Of a DNA stretch of 48,318 nt, positions 21,954-30,714 are shown one piece after another (position 1 is the first letter of the stretch; each line of letters starts with the position of its first letter). The stretch is from positions 1 through 48,318 of the forward strand of contig DAOTWP010000296.1 in assembly GCA_034435675.1 (NCBI GenBank), written 5' to 3'. A model generated the notes under the pieces. It saw nothing but the letters and a program-made list of their open reading frames with translations, was not told the DNA's origin and ran no database searches. The DNA is from DAOTWP01 sp034435675 (lineage in GTDB: Bacteria; Chloroflexota; Anaerolineae; Aggregatilineales; Phototrophicaceae). A program made the translations under genes and the position numbers.

Positions 21954-24020
21954 ATGTTTCATCAAGACGCACTGCCTGCCCGTCCGCTGGCACGTTCCGA
22001 AACCACCCAGAACCTGACCCTCATGCTGCTGGCGGCACTGCTCGGTTTCGCGGTCGGGGGGTGTATCTATGTCTTTGACCAGATGATTGAGCTTGCGCAC
22101 AGCATTTTTGCCGAGGGCATCGCTCACAATGGCATTGGCGCGGTGCTGGAAAGCCTGGGGCTGCCCGGCGAACTGGCGCTGATCCCGATGCTGGCAGGCG
22201 CGGGGCTGATCGTCGGTCTCATTATGCAGACGGCAGTGGGTGAGGAAAAGCTGCATGGCGTCGCCAAAATTATCGAGTCGGTAGCATTTACGGGCGGACG
22301 TCTGCCCTATCTCAAAATGCCCTTTAAGGCGCTGGCATCCGCCCTGTCCCTCGGCGCGGGGGCGTCGGTAGGACCGGAAGATCCCAGCGTGCAGATTGGC
22401 GCGAATCTGGGCAGTTATATCGGGCAAAAGCTGCGCGTATCGGAAGAAAATCTGCGGTTGATTGTCGCGGCAGGTGCCGCCAGCGCGATCGCGGCGGCTT
22501 TTAACGCGCCGATTGCCGGGGTATTCTTCGCGCTGGAGGTGATCCTGCGCGACTTCACACGCGGCGCGTTTGGTGTGGTCGTGCTGGCGGCGGTGATTTC
22601 CTCGGCATTTACCCAGACGGTTGATTTGCCCAGCCTGTCGTTGGGCACGCTGGAGTTTACAGCGGGCAGCCCGGTGCAGCTTGCCTTTTATGTGCTATTG
22701 GGGCTGCTGCTGGGACCCGTATCCTCGCTGTTTATCCGTACCGTCTACTGGCAGCACGAATTGTGGCATCACTATGTGCGGCTGCCCAGACCCTTCAGGA
22801 CCATGCTTGCCGGGGCGCTGGTGGGCGTGGTCGCGATGTTCCTGCCGCAGATTATGGGACCGGGCAAAGAAGTCCTGCGCGCGGTGTTCTCTGGGGAAGC
22901 CAGTTTTGCGCTGCATACCCTGTTGGCGCTGGCGGCGGCAAAACTGCTGCTGACCGGGGTGAGTATCGCCGGGGGATTTGTCGGCGGGGTTTTTGCGCCG
23001 ACCCTGTTTGTTGGTGTGATGCTCGGCGCTGCTTATGGGCAGATTCTGGCGGCGCTGCTGCCTGGCATGATGTCAGACACACCGGAGTCGTTCGCTATCG
23101 CGGGCATGGCGGGCATCATGGCAGGGGTAGTACGCGCGCCAATTATGGCGATTCTGCTGGTTTTTGAACTGACCGGCAGTTATCAGGCGATCTTGCCGAT
23201 GATGCTGACCACCGTGATTTGTGTCTTTGTGGTTGAACGCATCGGACCCGCTGGCATTTACACACTGGGGCTGCTGCGGCAGGGCATTCACTTGCAGCAG
23301 GGGCGCGACATTGACCTGATGCAGGGCGTTTTGGTCAGCGAAATCATGCAGTATCCCGTGCCAACCATCAACCGGAGCGCTTCGCTGGGGCTGCTGCGCG
23401 ACGAGCTGCGTCACCAGCATGTACGTTCACTGTGTGTGCTGGATGAGGATGGGCTGCTCTATGGCGTGGTGACGCTGAGCGACTTGCAGAACACTTACGA
23501 ACGCATCATGGACGAGTGCAGCGCGAATGGCACAGACAGCGCCAGACAAATGAACAACCTGACTGTCGGGGATATTTGCACGCAGAATGTCATCTATGCC
23601 TATCCTGATGAGGTGCTGCTGCTGGCAATTCGCCGTATGGGCGAAAAAGATGTCGGGCGTCTGCCGGTTATCAAACGCGGCACCCGCGAACTGGTCGGCG
23701 TGCTGCGGCGGCATCATATCATGCAGGCGTACAATCTGGCGCTGTCGCGCAAAATGCAGGATCAGCACCTTGCCGAACAGGTGCGCTTGAACACACTCAC
23801 GGGGGCGCATGTGTTTGAAATGCGTATTGCACGGGACTCGCAAATCTGTGGCAAGCTGATCCGCGAGCTGCCATGGCCCCCCGAAACCGTTGTCGCGTCA
23901 ATTCAGCGCAAAGGCAGGCTGGTGGTGCCACATGGCAATACGGAACTCAAGCCCGACGATGTGCTGACAATTGTTGCCGACCCGCAGGCAGAGCGTGTTC
24001 TGGAACGCCTGTTCCGCTAA
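21954..24020 (+). CDS. ClC-family chloride channel/transporter with CBS pair and TrkA-C domain
   Basis: The protein has 688 residues. The membrane part (about 1-440) carries ClC selectivity motifs: GAGASVGPEDPSVQIGANLG, equivalent to the GKEGP region but reading GPEDP, then AFNAPIAGVFFALE, and GGFVGGVFAPTLF (the GxFxP element). Two CBS domains follow (VSEIMQYPVPTINR to LSDLQNTYERI; VGDICTQNVIYAYPDE to RRHHIMQAYN). CBS pairs bind adenine nucleotides and gate many ClC proteins. The last 75 residues (EMRIARDSQICGKLIREL to KPDDVLTIVADP) form a TrkA-C (RCK-C) domain, normally found in potassium systems. Chloride or other anion movement is expected; channel versus H+-antiporter cannot be settled by inspection. 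The ribosome site is weak, but the promoter is good. Confidence 0.93.
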   Translation: MFHQDALPARPLARSETTQNLTLMLLAALLGFAVGGCIYVFDQMIELAHSIFAEGIAHNGIGAVLESLGLPGELALIPMLAGAGLIVGLIMQTAVGEEKLHGVAKIIESVAFTGGRLPYLKMPFKALASALSLGAGASVGPEDPSVQIGANLGSYIGQKLRVSEENLRLIVAAGAASAIAAAFNAPIAGVFFALEVILRDFTRGAFGVVVLAAVISSAFTQTVDLPSLSLGTLEFTAGSPVQLAFYVLLGLLLGPVSSLFIRTVYWQHELWHHYVRLPRPFRTMLAGALVGVVAMFLPQIMGPGKEVLRAVFSGEASFALHTLLALAAAKLLLTGVSIAGGFVGGVFAPTLFVGVMLGAAYGQILAALLPGMMSDTPESFAIAGMAGIMAGVVRAPIMAILLVFELTGSYQAILPMMLTTVICVFVVERIGPAGIYTLGLLRQGIHLQQGRDIDLMQGVLVSEIMQYPVPTINRSASLGLLRDELRHQHVRSLCVLDEDGLLYGVVTLSDLQNTYERIMDECSANGTDSARQMNNLTVGDICTQNVIYAYPDEVLLLAIRRMGEKDVGRLPVIKRGTRELVGVLRRHHIMQAYNLALSRKMQDQHLAEQVRLNTLTGAHVFEMRIARDSQICGKLIRELPWPPETVVASIQRKGRLVVPHGNTELKPDDVLTIVADPQAERVLERLFR

Positions 24021-24108
24021 GCCACCAGCCGAACGAAATCCGCCAAGCCTGCTCGCGTTACACGGGCGAATTGCGCACTTTGACTTAGTGGGCAGGGGTT
24101 CTAGATAC

Positions 24109-24161
24109 CACAGAGACACAGCGCAGGTGCTTGGCTGTTGGCTAACCGCTGTGCCTCTATG
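24109..24161. terminator. Imperfect long hairpin downstream of the ClC gene
   Basis: Arms 24109-24123 (CACAGAGACACAGCG) and 24147-24161 pair at 13 of 15 positions. It may end the ClC transcript. No T-tract follows. The rest of the 24021-24357 spacer holds nothing recognisable. Confidence 0.4.
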
Positions 24162-24357
24162 ATACAGGTTCAGGACTGATACCAGTTTACTCGCGGACGA
24201 GGGGTTAATTTCCGTGTTCAGTGACAAATCACACTGCAATCGCGCAAGTCCTACTTTCTTTGCGACCTGCGCGTCTTTGCAGTTCAATGCCGCTGGCGTA
24301 CAACTGCCGAGAATTCCCATGTTCCCCTGCCGCAAGCTGTGACGTTTATGCGGGCGT

Positions 24358-25098
24358 TTATTCGTCCGTCACCGCCACAGCGACAAACTCAATTTCCAGC
24401 AGAATTGCTTCGCCGACAAACGCTACCTGCGGCGGCACGGAGAAATTCGCAATCGGCGCCCAGTCGGTACGGTTGAGCGTGGTGCTGGCATAACCGTCAA
24501 TCTGTGTGTCCGAAGTCAGCGTCAGCCGCACATCAAAGGTCAGCGGCTGCGTGGTGTCTACCAGTGTGAAGTTTCCCGTAACCTGAAAATTGACTTCCTG
24601 CCCGCTTTCCACCGCGTTGTCCGGCAGTCCGCTGATTTCAGTGGGCACAAAGTCGGAGAATTCGTACTGCGCTTCCGCCGTGCGCAAAATGAAGCGGCGC
24701 ATCGCGCCATCGCGGTTGCTGTTATCGGTTTGCAGACTGCGCATATTGATGCGAATGACACCGAGTTCTGATGCCTGCGGATTGGCAAAATTCACCCGCA
24801 CATCGCCCGCAACCTGATCGGTACGCCCGGTGACGACAATCTGGTTGCCCGCCAGCGTTTCGTCCAGGCTGAAGCGCACTTCGGATTGTTCCGGCATGAT
24901 GCGGAAAATCGTTCCGCTGGCGGCTGCGGCAGTGCCTTCCGCTGTGGCTTCGGCAGCACTATCCGGCTCAAGCGTGGGCGCGCTGATTTCCCGGCTGACG
25001 TCCCCGCCAGTGTTCAGGTAGATCAGGAATGCAGCGCCTGCGATTCCGGCAGCACCCACCACCACGATAAACAGGGTCAAAAGGCGTCTTCTAGTCAT
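24358..25098 (-). CDS. YceI-like family protein with N-terminal membrane anchor
   Basis: The ATG at 25098 follows AAAGG at about 6-base spacing, giving 246 residues. RRRLLTLFIVVVGAAGIAGAAFLIYL is an uncleaved signal anchor or signal peptide. An acidic Ala/Glu-rich linker follows. The YceI lipocalin-like barrel covers about residues 65-240: FRIMPEQSEVRFSLDETL, VTGRTDQVAGDVRVNF, the INMRSLQTDNSNRDGAMRRFIL block and PLTFDVRLTLTSD. YceI proteins bind polyisoprenoids or other hydrophobic molecules in the envelope; some act in stress or respiratory chains. No cytochrome b561 partner is adjacent. It is divergent from the sugar cluster. Confidence 0.9.
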   Translation of the reverse strand: MTRRRLLTLFIVVVGAAGIAGAAFLIYLNTGGDVSREISAPTLEPDSAAEATAEGTAAAASGTIFRIMPEQSEVRFSLDETLAGNQIVVTGRTDQVAGDVRVNFANPQASELGVIRINMRSLQTDNSNRDGAMRRFILRTAEAQYEFSDFVPTEISGLPDNAVESGQEVNFQVTGNFTLVDTTQPLTFDVRLTLTSDTQIDGYASTTLNRTDWAPIANFSVPPQVAFVGEAILLEIEFVAVAVTDE

Positions 25099-25495
25099 GC
25101 AGAACCTTTCCATGTTGCAGCGGGCATACCTGTCATTCAGGATCCCAATCGGCGAAGTATAAATTCATCGTCTATAGTACGTGCCCTTTGCCCATTTTGG
25201 ATGAGGACCACAGTCCGTTTATTAGGAATCTCTCATGCAGCGTGGACAGGGGCGCTGCCACCGTGGCGCATGATCACCTGAGGTGCGGTCATAATCAGAA
25301 ATCCTGCCCGGCTGACCCCCCTCCCAGCCATCCCCCGCCAGCAGGCAGCGCTGCGCGAACCGCAAAGCGCACCCGCGCCTATGCAACCCCCACGATAATC
25401 CGTATGATTTGGGAAAGCGTTATGACGTCGTCATTACACTGAGTGCTCGGCGCAACCTGTGCGGCACACACCGCCCGCTATTGAGGTGAAACCAG
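25099..25495. other. Intergenic region between YceI and GH13 genes
   Basis: About 400 bases separate the divergent genes. I see no convincing coding frame; an 84-codon frame at 25188-25442 has biased, low-complexity Pro/Ala content and no ribosome site. The only clear structure is the 13-bp palindrome at 25422-25434. Confidence 0.6.
25422..25434. promoter_or_regulatory. 13-bp palindrome upstream of the GH13 gene
   Basis: ATGACG-T-CGTCAT is a perfect dyad 62 bases before the GH13 ATG. Its position suits an operator for a sugar-responsive regulator, but no regulator gene is in the window. Confidence 0.4.
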
Positions 25496-26965
25496 ATGAT
25501 TACGCCTAAAACACCTGACTGGGTGAAGGACGCAGTATTTTACCAGATTTTCCCCGACCGCTTTGCCAAAAGTGACCGGGTACTCAAACCGAACAACCTC
25601 GAACCCTGGAACACCCCACCCACTGTGCAGGGGTACAAGGGGGGCGATCTGCTCGGCGTGCTGGAACATCTGGATTACATCCAGGATCTGGGCATCAACG
25701 CCATTTATTTCACCCCAATTTTCCAGAGCGCCTGCAATCACCGTTACCACACGCACGACTATTATCAGGTTGACCCGCTCTTGGGCGGCAATCGTGCTTT
25801 TTATGCCCTGCGCGATGAACTGCACCGGCGCGGCATGAAAATTGTGCTTGACGGCGTGTTCAACCATGCCAGCCGGGGACTATACTACTTCAACGACATT
25901 CTCGAAAACGGCGCGGCTTCTGCGTGGCTGGACTGGTTCACCGTTGAACAGTTCCCGCTTGCGCCCTATACCGGCGATGCGCCTGCTGGCTATGCCGCGT
26001 GGGTTGGCAACCGTGCCCTGCCGCGCTGGAACACCGAAAACCCGCAGGTACGCGAATATATCATGCAGATCGCCGAATACTGGCTGCGCGAGGGCATTGA
26101 CGGTTGGCGGCTGGATGTGCCATTTGAAGTGACCGCGCCGGGGTTCTGGCACGAGTTCCGCCAGCGCGTCAAGGCGATTAATCCTGAAGCGTATATCGTC
26201 GGCGAGGTCTGGTGGGACAGTCGCAATTACCTGCGCGGCGACCAGTTCGATGCGGTGATGAATTATCTGTTCAGCGAGCCGGTGACGCAGTTCGTTGGGC
26301 AGCAGCATCTTGATCGCTCGCTGTGCGTGTATGATCGCTCGTATGATCCCTATCCGGCGATTGATGGCGAACACTTCGCCGTGCAGATCAACAAGCTGAT
26401 GGGCATGTATGCCTATGAAACTGCGCTGGCGCAGCTCAATCTGCTGGACAGCCACGACACCGCGCGGTTCATTTCGCTGGTGGGTGGCGACAAAGCGGCA
26501 GTGCGGTTGGGCACACTGCTGCTGCTGACCTTCCCCGGCGCGCCCAGCATCTTTTATGGCGATGAGATTGGGCTGCCGGGACGCCATGACCCCGACTGTC
26601 GGCGCGCCTTCCCGTGGGATGCGCCGGAAACCTGGGATCAGGATGCGCTGGCGTACCACAAGGCACTGATTGCCCTGCGCCACGAACACCCGGCGCTGCG
26701 GCGCGGCAGCTTCGTCCCGCTGCTTGCCACCCGCGAAACCTACACCTTTGCTCGTCAGCTTGACGCGAGCGCCCTGGTGATTGCGGTCAATGTCAGCGAC
26801 AGCGTGCAAACGCTGGAACTGCCCGTCGGGGCGCTGTTGCCCGATGGCACGGCGCTTAAGGCGTTGTTCGGCAGCGGCGACGGTGTGGTGCAGGGCGGCA
26901 GGCTGCGGCTCACATTGTCCGCGCGTCAGGGCGTTGTGCTGGGGGCGGAGCAGCAGGGTGCATAA
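25496..26965 (+). CDS. GH13 alpha-glucan hydrolase (neopullulanase/cyclomaltodextrinase-like)
   Basis: The protein has 489 residues. The ATG follows GAGGTG at 7-base spacing. It is a complete alpha-amylase-type TIM barrel with a short C-terminal beta domain. Conserved regions: LDGVFNHAS, DGWRLDVPFEV with nucleophile Asp207, YIVGEVWW with acid/base Glu237, and LLDSHDTAR with the transition-state Asp321. The opening DWVKDAVFYQIFPDRF without an N-terminal starch-binding domain, and the GEVWW motif, suit the neopullulanase/maltogenic amylase group. There is no signal peptide, so it probably works in the cytoplasm on imported maltodextrins. A transport operon follows 0.9 kb downstream. Exact bond preference (alpha-1,4, alpha-1,6 or cyclodextrins) cannot be read from the sequence. 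Confidence 0.92.
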   Translation: MITPKTPDWVKDAVFYQIFPDRFAKSDRVLKPNNLEPWNTPPTVQGYKGGDLLGVLEHLDYIQDLGINAIYFTPIFQSACNHRYHTHDYYQVDPLLGGNRAFYALRDELHRRGMKIVLDGVFNHASRGLYYFNDILENGAASAWLDWFTVEQFPLAPYTGDAPAGYAAWVGNRALPRWNTENPQVREYIMQIAEYWLREGIDGWRLDVPFEVTAPGFWHEFRQRVKAINPEAYIVGEVWWDSRNYLRGDQFDAVMNYLFSEPVTQFVGQQHLDRSLCVYDRSYDPYPAIDGEHFAVQINKLMGMYAYETALAQLNLLDSHDTARFISLVGGDKAAVRLGTLLLLTFPGAPSIFYGDEIGLPGRHDPDCRRAFPWDAPETWDQDALAYHKALIALRHEHPALRRGSFVPLLATRETYTFARQLDASALVIAVNVSDSVQTLELPVGALLPDGTALKALFGSGDGVVQGGRLRLTLSARQGVVLGAEQQGA

Positions 26966-27560
26966 GCGGACAGATATACGGCATTGGGTACGCTACGCGG
27001 CGGTGACTGTGCTGCTGCTGGTCGGGCTGGTGGTGATAGTCCTGCCGGTGTTTACCGCGCAGGAGAGCAGCGCCAGCCTGACCGATAATCGCGCCCGCTG
27101 GCAGGCAAGCGGTGTGACCGACTATGACGCGCAGGTGCAGGTTTCGAACGGCAGCACCTGCCCTGTTTACACACTGAACGTGCGTGATGGGGCGCTGATT
27201 GACGCGCAGGTGGATACGCCGCAGATTGACGTCAGCCTGGGTGAGGCAGGCGGCACAGGTTTCAGCCTCAGCAGTGTGCCGACATCGCCAATTCCCCTTT
27301 CGGAAGTGCTGCCCTATACGCTGGACGGGCTGTTTGATCTGGCGGCGCGGGAAATCGCCGGGCTGACGCCGTTTTCGCTCGCGGGGTGTACACCGGGGCG
27401 TGTCCGCCTGGACTTCGACGAACAGTACGGCTACCTGCGCGAATTGGTGATTGTGGATTACGGCGGCATGTGCCAGCAGCCGGTGTGCAGCAGCGACGCC
27501 TGCTGTCCGCCGGGCGTGCGTGTACTGGGATTTACGCCGCTGCCAGCCCGGGGCGACTAA
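26958..27560 (+). CDS. Membrane-anchored DUF6174-like protein
   Basis: The likely start is a GTG at 26958 with GGAG at 7-base spacing; it overlaps the GH13 stop by 8 bases, so the two are probably coupled. This gives 200 residues beginning MHKRTDIRHW. One membrane helix (AAVTVLLLVGLVVIVLPVF) is followed by an outward domain. NRARWQASGVTDYDAQVQV, then VNVRD-like and DTPQ segments, and FDEQYGYLRELVIVDY resemble the DUF6174 family of small envelope proteins of unknown function. Five Cys in the last 35 residues (MCQQPVCSSDACCPPG) suggest disulfides. Its tie to glucan hydrolysis is only positional. Family link moderate, gene secure. Confidence 0.75.
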   Translation: MHKRTDIRHWVRYAAVTVLLLVGLVVIVLPVFTAQESSASLTDNRARWQASGVTDYDAQVQVSNGSTCPVYTLNVRDGALIDAQVDTPQIDVSLGEAGGTGFSLSSVPTSPIPLSEVLPYTLDGLFDLAAREIAGLTPFSLAGCTPGRVRLDFDEQYGYLRELVIVDYGGMCQQPVCSSDACCPPGVRVLGFTPLPARGD

Positions 27561-27766
27561 GTGCCTGTCGGTTATGTCGGATAAGGGGATTATGGCTTGA
27601 GCAGAATACGGGGTGCATCAGAAGCGATGAGATTGTATGTCTCACCCGTGCAGTCGGGTTGTTCAGTCTGATTCCTTACCATGAGTGACTTATGCCGTCG
27701 CTATTTAACGCAATGTTAAGACATTTAAGGATCAGCCAAGAGTCTTTGTAGACTGCACACGTAGGT

Positions 27767-27794
27767 TTGACGTGCTGTTGCCATTCGGTACAAT
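27767..27794 (+). promoter_or_regulatory. Strong promoter of the sugar ABC operon
   Basis: TTGACG (27767-27772), a 16-base spacer and TACAAT (27789-27794): 5 of 6 at each box. The leader would be about 27 bases to the ATG at 27827. The operon can thus be expressed independently of the GH13 gene. Confidence 0.68.
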
Positions 27795-27826
27795 ACAGAC
27801 GTTTGCTTTCAAAATAATGGATCTGT

Positions 27827-29530
27827 ATGGCTTCTGCAACCACAACAGAGCGTCAAACAACCGTCCCACGCAGTCTGTTTGGCGGCAAACGTGGACGCAT
27901 CTTACGCGAGAATCTGGTCGCGTATCTGTTTTTACTCCCTGCTGGGTTGATTATCTTCCTGTTTGGCATTTTTCCAGTTGGGTTCGCCTTCTTCGTCAGC
28001 CTGCACCGCTGGCGACTGCTCAATGAAGGCTACGTCGCGCTGGGCAATTACCAGCGTGCGCTGGGCGACGTGGCGTTCGTGTTGTTCTTTTGGTTCGGTG
28101 TGGGCGCGCTGGCAGCCGCCGGGGTCTACCTGTGGCGCGGCGGACGCAGCCTGCTCAGTACACGAACCCCCGGCGCGGCGCTGCTGCTGCTGCCTGCGCT
28201 GCTGAATGCAGCGGCGGGGGTGTTGTTCGTCCGCTGGTTTTTTCTGCTGCTGCCCACCGTACTGGATGTGCCCAACCGCCTGCTGCAACTGCGCCAGACG
28301 CAGAGTTTGCAGGTTACGTCGGAAATCTTCGTGCGCGAGATGCTTGCCAGTTTCAGTGTATCGGCGGTGCTGGAAGCCGGTAATCTGATGCTGGTAACGT
28401 TGTTGGCGGCGCTGGCGGCAACGGTTTTGCTGCCCCGGCTGATCAACCTGCCCGAACGGGGTAAGCGCCTCTACCAGCTTTCACTGGCAGGGCTGTTTGC
28501 AGTGACCGGCGTGCTGCTGCTGCAACTAACGTTTGCCGAAATTGACCGGGCGATCAGCACGGCGCTGGCAGCCGGTACAGAACTGCCGGTCTGGTCACAG
28601 GTCATCATGATCAGTGCGGGCGCTGCGCTGCTTGCCGCTGCCTACCTGGTCTGGACGCGCGCGGTACGCGCCTACGGCAACCGGCGTTTCTGGCTGATCA
28701 GCTTTAGCGCGGTGCTGCTGGCAGTTGGCGGTTATGTGCTGGTGGTGCAGCTTCCGGCGGCGCTGAACAGCGCGGACGCCCGGCTGACCAATGGCTTCTA
28801 CGTGACGCTGCTGTTCGTCATCGGCACAGTCCCCGTGCAGCTTGCCGCCGGATTAGGCATTGCCTACCTGCTCTTTCAGAATATTCGCGGCAAAGTTTTC
28901 TTTCGTATGCTCTACTTTTTGCCCTACATCATGCCGTTTGCCGCCACATCGGTGGTCTTTCGGCTGCTCTTTTCGCCGCGCCCTGCCTCATTTGCCAATC
29001 AGGTGTTTGGGGCGCTGGGCGGCGCACCGCAGAACTGGCTGCAAAACCCCAACCCCGTCGGTCAGTTGATGTTTGGGCAGGATTTCCCGACGTGGCTGGC
29101 GGGTCCCAGCCTTGCGCTGCTGGTCATCATGATTTACACCACCTGGACATATATCGGCTACGATGCGGTGGTGTTTCTGGCGGGGTTGGGCAATATTCCA
29201 GCGGAGCTTTATGAAGCGGCACGCATTGATGGCGCTTCCGGTTGGCGTGTTTTCCGGCATATCACCCTGCCGCTGCTTTCACCAACGACGTTCTTTCTTT
29301 CGCTGATCGCCATCATCGGCACGTTCCAGGCGTTCACACAGATTTTTATCATGCGTGATCCTGGCGCGGGCAGGTCTATCGAAGTCATCAGTCTGTATAT
29401 CTACACCAGCATCACCACCGACAGCAACTACGGTTATGGCTCTGCGATGGCGTTTGTTCTGTTTGGAGTGATTCTGGTGCTGACGATAGCGCAGAATCGC
29501 ATTGCCGGGCGGAGGGTGTTCTATGGCTGA
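27827..29530 (+). CDS. MalF-type ABC sugar permease with large membrane insertion
   Basis: The protein has 567 residues, against roughly 300 for most sugar permeases of this type. TM1 (LVAYLFLLPAGLIIFLFGIFP) is followed by an insert of about 240 residues with several more hydrophobic helices. The canonical permease core then resumes at GFYVTLLFVIGTVPVQLAAG. The EAA loop that docks the ATPase is intact (NIPAELYEAARIDGASGWRVFRHITLPLL). It should form the channel of an oligosaccharide importer with the next gene product, whose start it overlaps by 8 bases. E. coli MalF also has an insert, but that one is a periplasmic loop; here it is largely membrane-embedded. Substrate is inferred from the neighbouring GH13 gene. 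Confidence 0.9.
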   Translation: MASATTTERQTTVPRSLFGGKRGRILRENLVAYLFLLPAGLIIFLFGIFPVGFAFFVSLHRWRLLNEGYVALGNYQRALGDVAFVLFFWFGVGALAAAGVYLWRGGRSLLSTRTPGAALLLLPALLNAAAGVLFVRWFFLLLPTVLDVPNRLLQLRQTQSLQVTSEIFVREMLASFSVSAVLEAGNLMLVTLLAALAATVLLPRLINLPERGKRLYQLSLAGLFAVTGVLLLQLTFAEIDRAISTALAAGTELPVWSQVIMISAGAALLAAAYLVWTRAVRAYGNRRFWLISFSAVLLAVGGYVLVVQLPAALNSADARLTNGFYVTLLFVIGTVPVQLAAGLGIAYLLFQNIRGKVFFRMLYFLPYIMPFAATSVVFRLLFSPRPASFANQVFGALGGAPQNWLQNPNPVGQLMFGQDFPTWLAGPSLALLVIMIYTTWTYIGYDAVVFLAGLGNIPAELYEAARIDGASGWRVFRHITLPLLSPTTFFLSLIAIIGTFQAFTQIFIMRDPGAGRSIEVISLYIYTSITTDSNYGYGSAMAFVLFGVILVLTIAQNRIAGRRVFYG

Positions 29531-30566
29531 TACTGTACAGTCTATTGATGCTGTGCGTCCTGTAGACACTGCCCAGCGCCGCACGCGCACACCGCGCACA
29601 CCGCTTTCGCCCTCACGAATCGGCACGTATGGCGTGCTGATCTTCGGCGCACTGCTGGCGGTCGTGCCGTTTTTCTGGATGCTCAGCTCTTCGCTGATGA
29701 CTCAGACAGAAGTGGCTGCCGGGCGCTGGCTGCCGCAGACGCCGCTGTTCAGCAACTATACTGAAGCGCTGGAACTGGCAAACTTCGTTCACCTTGATCT
29801 GTGGGACAGCTATCGTGTGACGCAGTTTGACCCCACTGCTTCGATTAGCAATCTGCGCACGCTGCCGGTAAGCTGGCGTGCCGACCTGAATGTGCAGATC
29901 AGCGGCTTTATGTGGAACAGCGCGCGTGTCACACTGATTTCGATTATCGGGCAGTTATTGTTCTGCATTCCGGCGGCATATGCCTTCGCGCGGATGCAGT
30001 TCTTCGGGTGCAACACACTGTTTGTCGTCATGATCGCCACGCTGATGATTCCCGACATCGTGACACTGATCCCTAACTATCTGGTGGTGATCTGGTTGGG
30101 ACACCTCAGCGAAGCGATTTTTGGACCCGGCGCGGGCTGGATCAACAATTGGCCCTCGCTGACCGTGCCGTTCATGGCGTCGGCGTTCAGCATTTTCCTG
30201 CTGCGCCAGTTCTTCGCGCAAATCCCGCAGGATTTGTATGACTCGGCGCGCATTGACGGCGGGGGACATCTGACATTCCTGACCCGGATTGTTGTGCCGC
30301 TGTCCAAAGCGCCGATCATGACGGTGATCACATTCACGTTTATCGGCTCGTGGAATTCGCTGCTGTGGCCCCTGCTGGTGACCAGCACGGATGCGTGGCG
30401 TCCTGTAGCGGTGGGCTTGTCGCGCTTTGTCAGCAGCGATGCGCCGGGGCAGTTTCATTTGCAGATGGCGGCATCCATGCTGATGATTATCCCGATACTG
30501 GTGCTGTACTTCTTCACGCAGCGGCAGTTCACCGAAGGCATTGCCGCATCAGGACTAAAAGGCTGA
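29523..30566 (+). CDS. MalG-type ABC sugar permease
   Basis: The ATG at 29523 follows GGAGG and overlaps the upstream stop by 8 bases; an earlier frame from 29502 lacks a ribosome site. There are 347 residues. TM1 is GTYGVLIFGALLAVVPFFWML. A soluble segment of about 80 residues follows, longer than usual. Then come five more helices and the EAA motif QIPQDLYDSARIDGGGHLTFLTRIVVPL. The C-terminus TEGIAASGLKG is the classic CUT1 permease ending. It pairs with the upstream permease. The ATPase must come from elsewhere, as with the shared MsmX/MsiK ATPases of other bacteria. Confidence 0.93.
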   Translation: MADTVQSIDAVRPVDTAQRRTRTPRTPLSPSRIGTYGVLIFGALLAVVPFFWMLSSSLMTQTEVAAGRWLPQTPLFSNYTEALELANFVHLDLWDSYRVTQFDPTASISNLRTLPVSWRADLNVQISGFMWNSARVTLISIIGQLLFCIPAAYAFARMQFFGCNTLFVVMIATLMIPDIVTLIPNYLVVIWLGHLSEAIFGPGAGWINNWPSLTVPFMASAFSIFLLRQFFAQIPQDLYDSARIDGGGHLTFLTRIVVPLSKAPIMTVITFTFIGSWNSLLWPLLVTSTDAWRPVAVGLSRFVSSDAPGQFHLQMAASMLMIIPILVLYFFTQRQFTEGIAASGLKG

Positions 30567-30636
30567 CATAACTTGAGGCTCCCTCCACCACCGGGCGTTG
30601 GGTAATTCGTTCGGCGGTGTTGTAACAAATTTGCAG

Positions 30637-30660
30637 TCCGGCGCGAGGGGCGCTGCCGGA
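30637..30660 (+). promoter_or_regulatory. Intercistronic hairpin before the solute-binding protein
   Basis: TCCGGC pairs with GCCGGA and inner GCG with CGC. It lies between the permease stop and the binding-protein ribosome site. Similar hairpins in sugar operons stabilise or segment the messenger so the binding protein is made in excess. Confidence 0.45.
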
Positions 30661-30714
30661 AGCGACGAATGTGCAGTTTTCCATCAAATGGACAAAGGCA
30701 GGAGGAAACACCCG

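Noticed and set aside
25188..25442. 84-codon frame before the GH13 gene
   Set aside because: No ribosome site, Pro/Ala-biased content and no similarity to any family I know.
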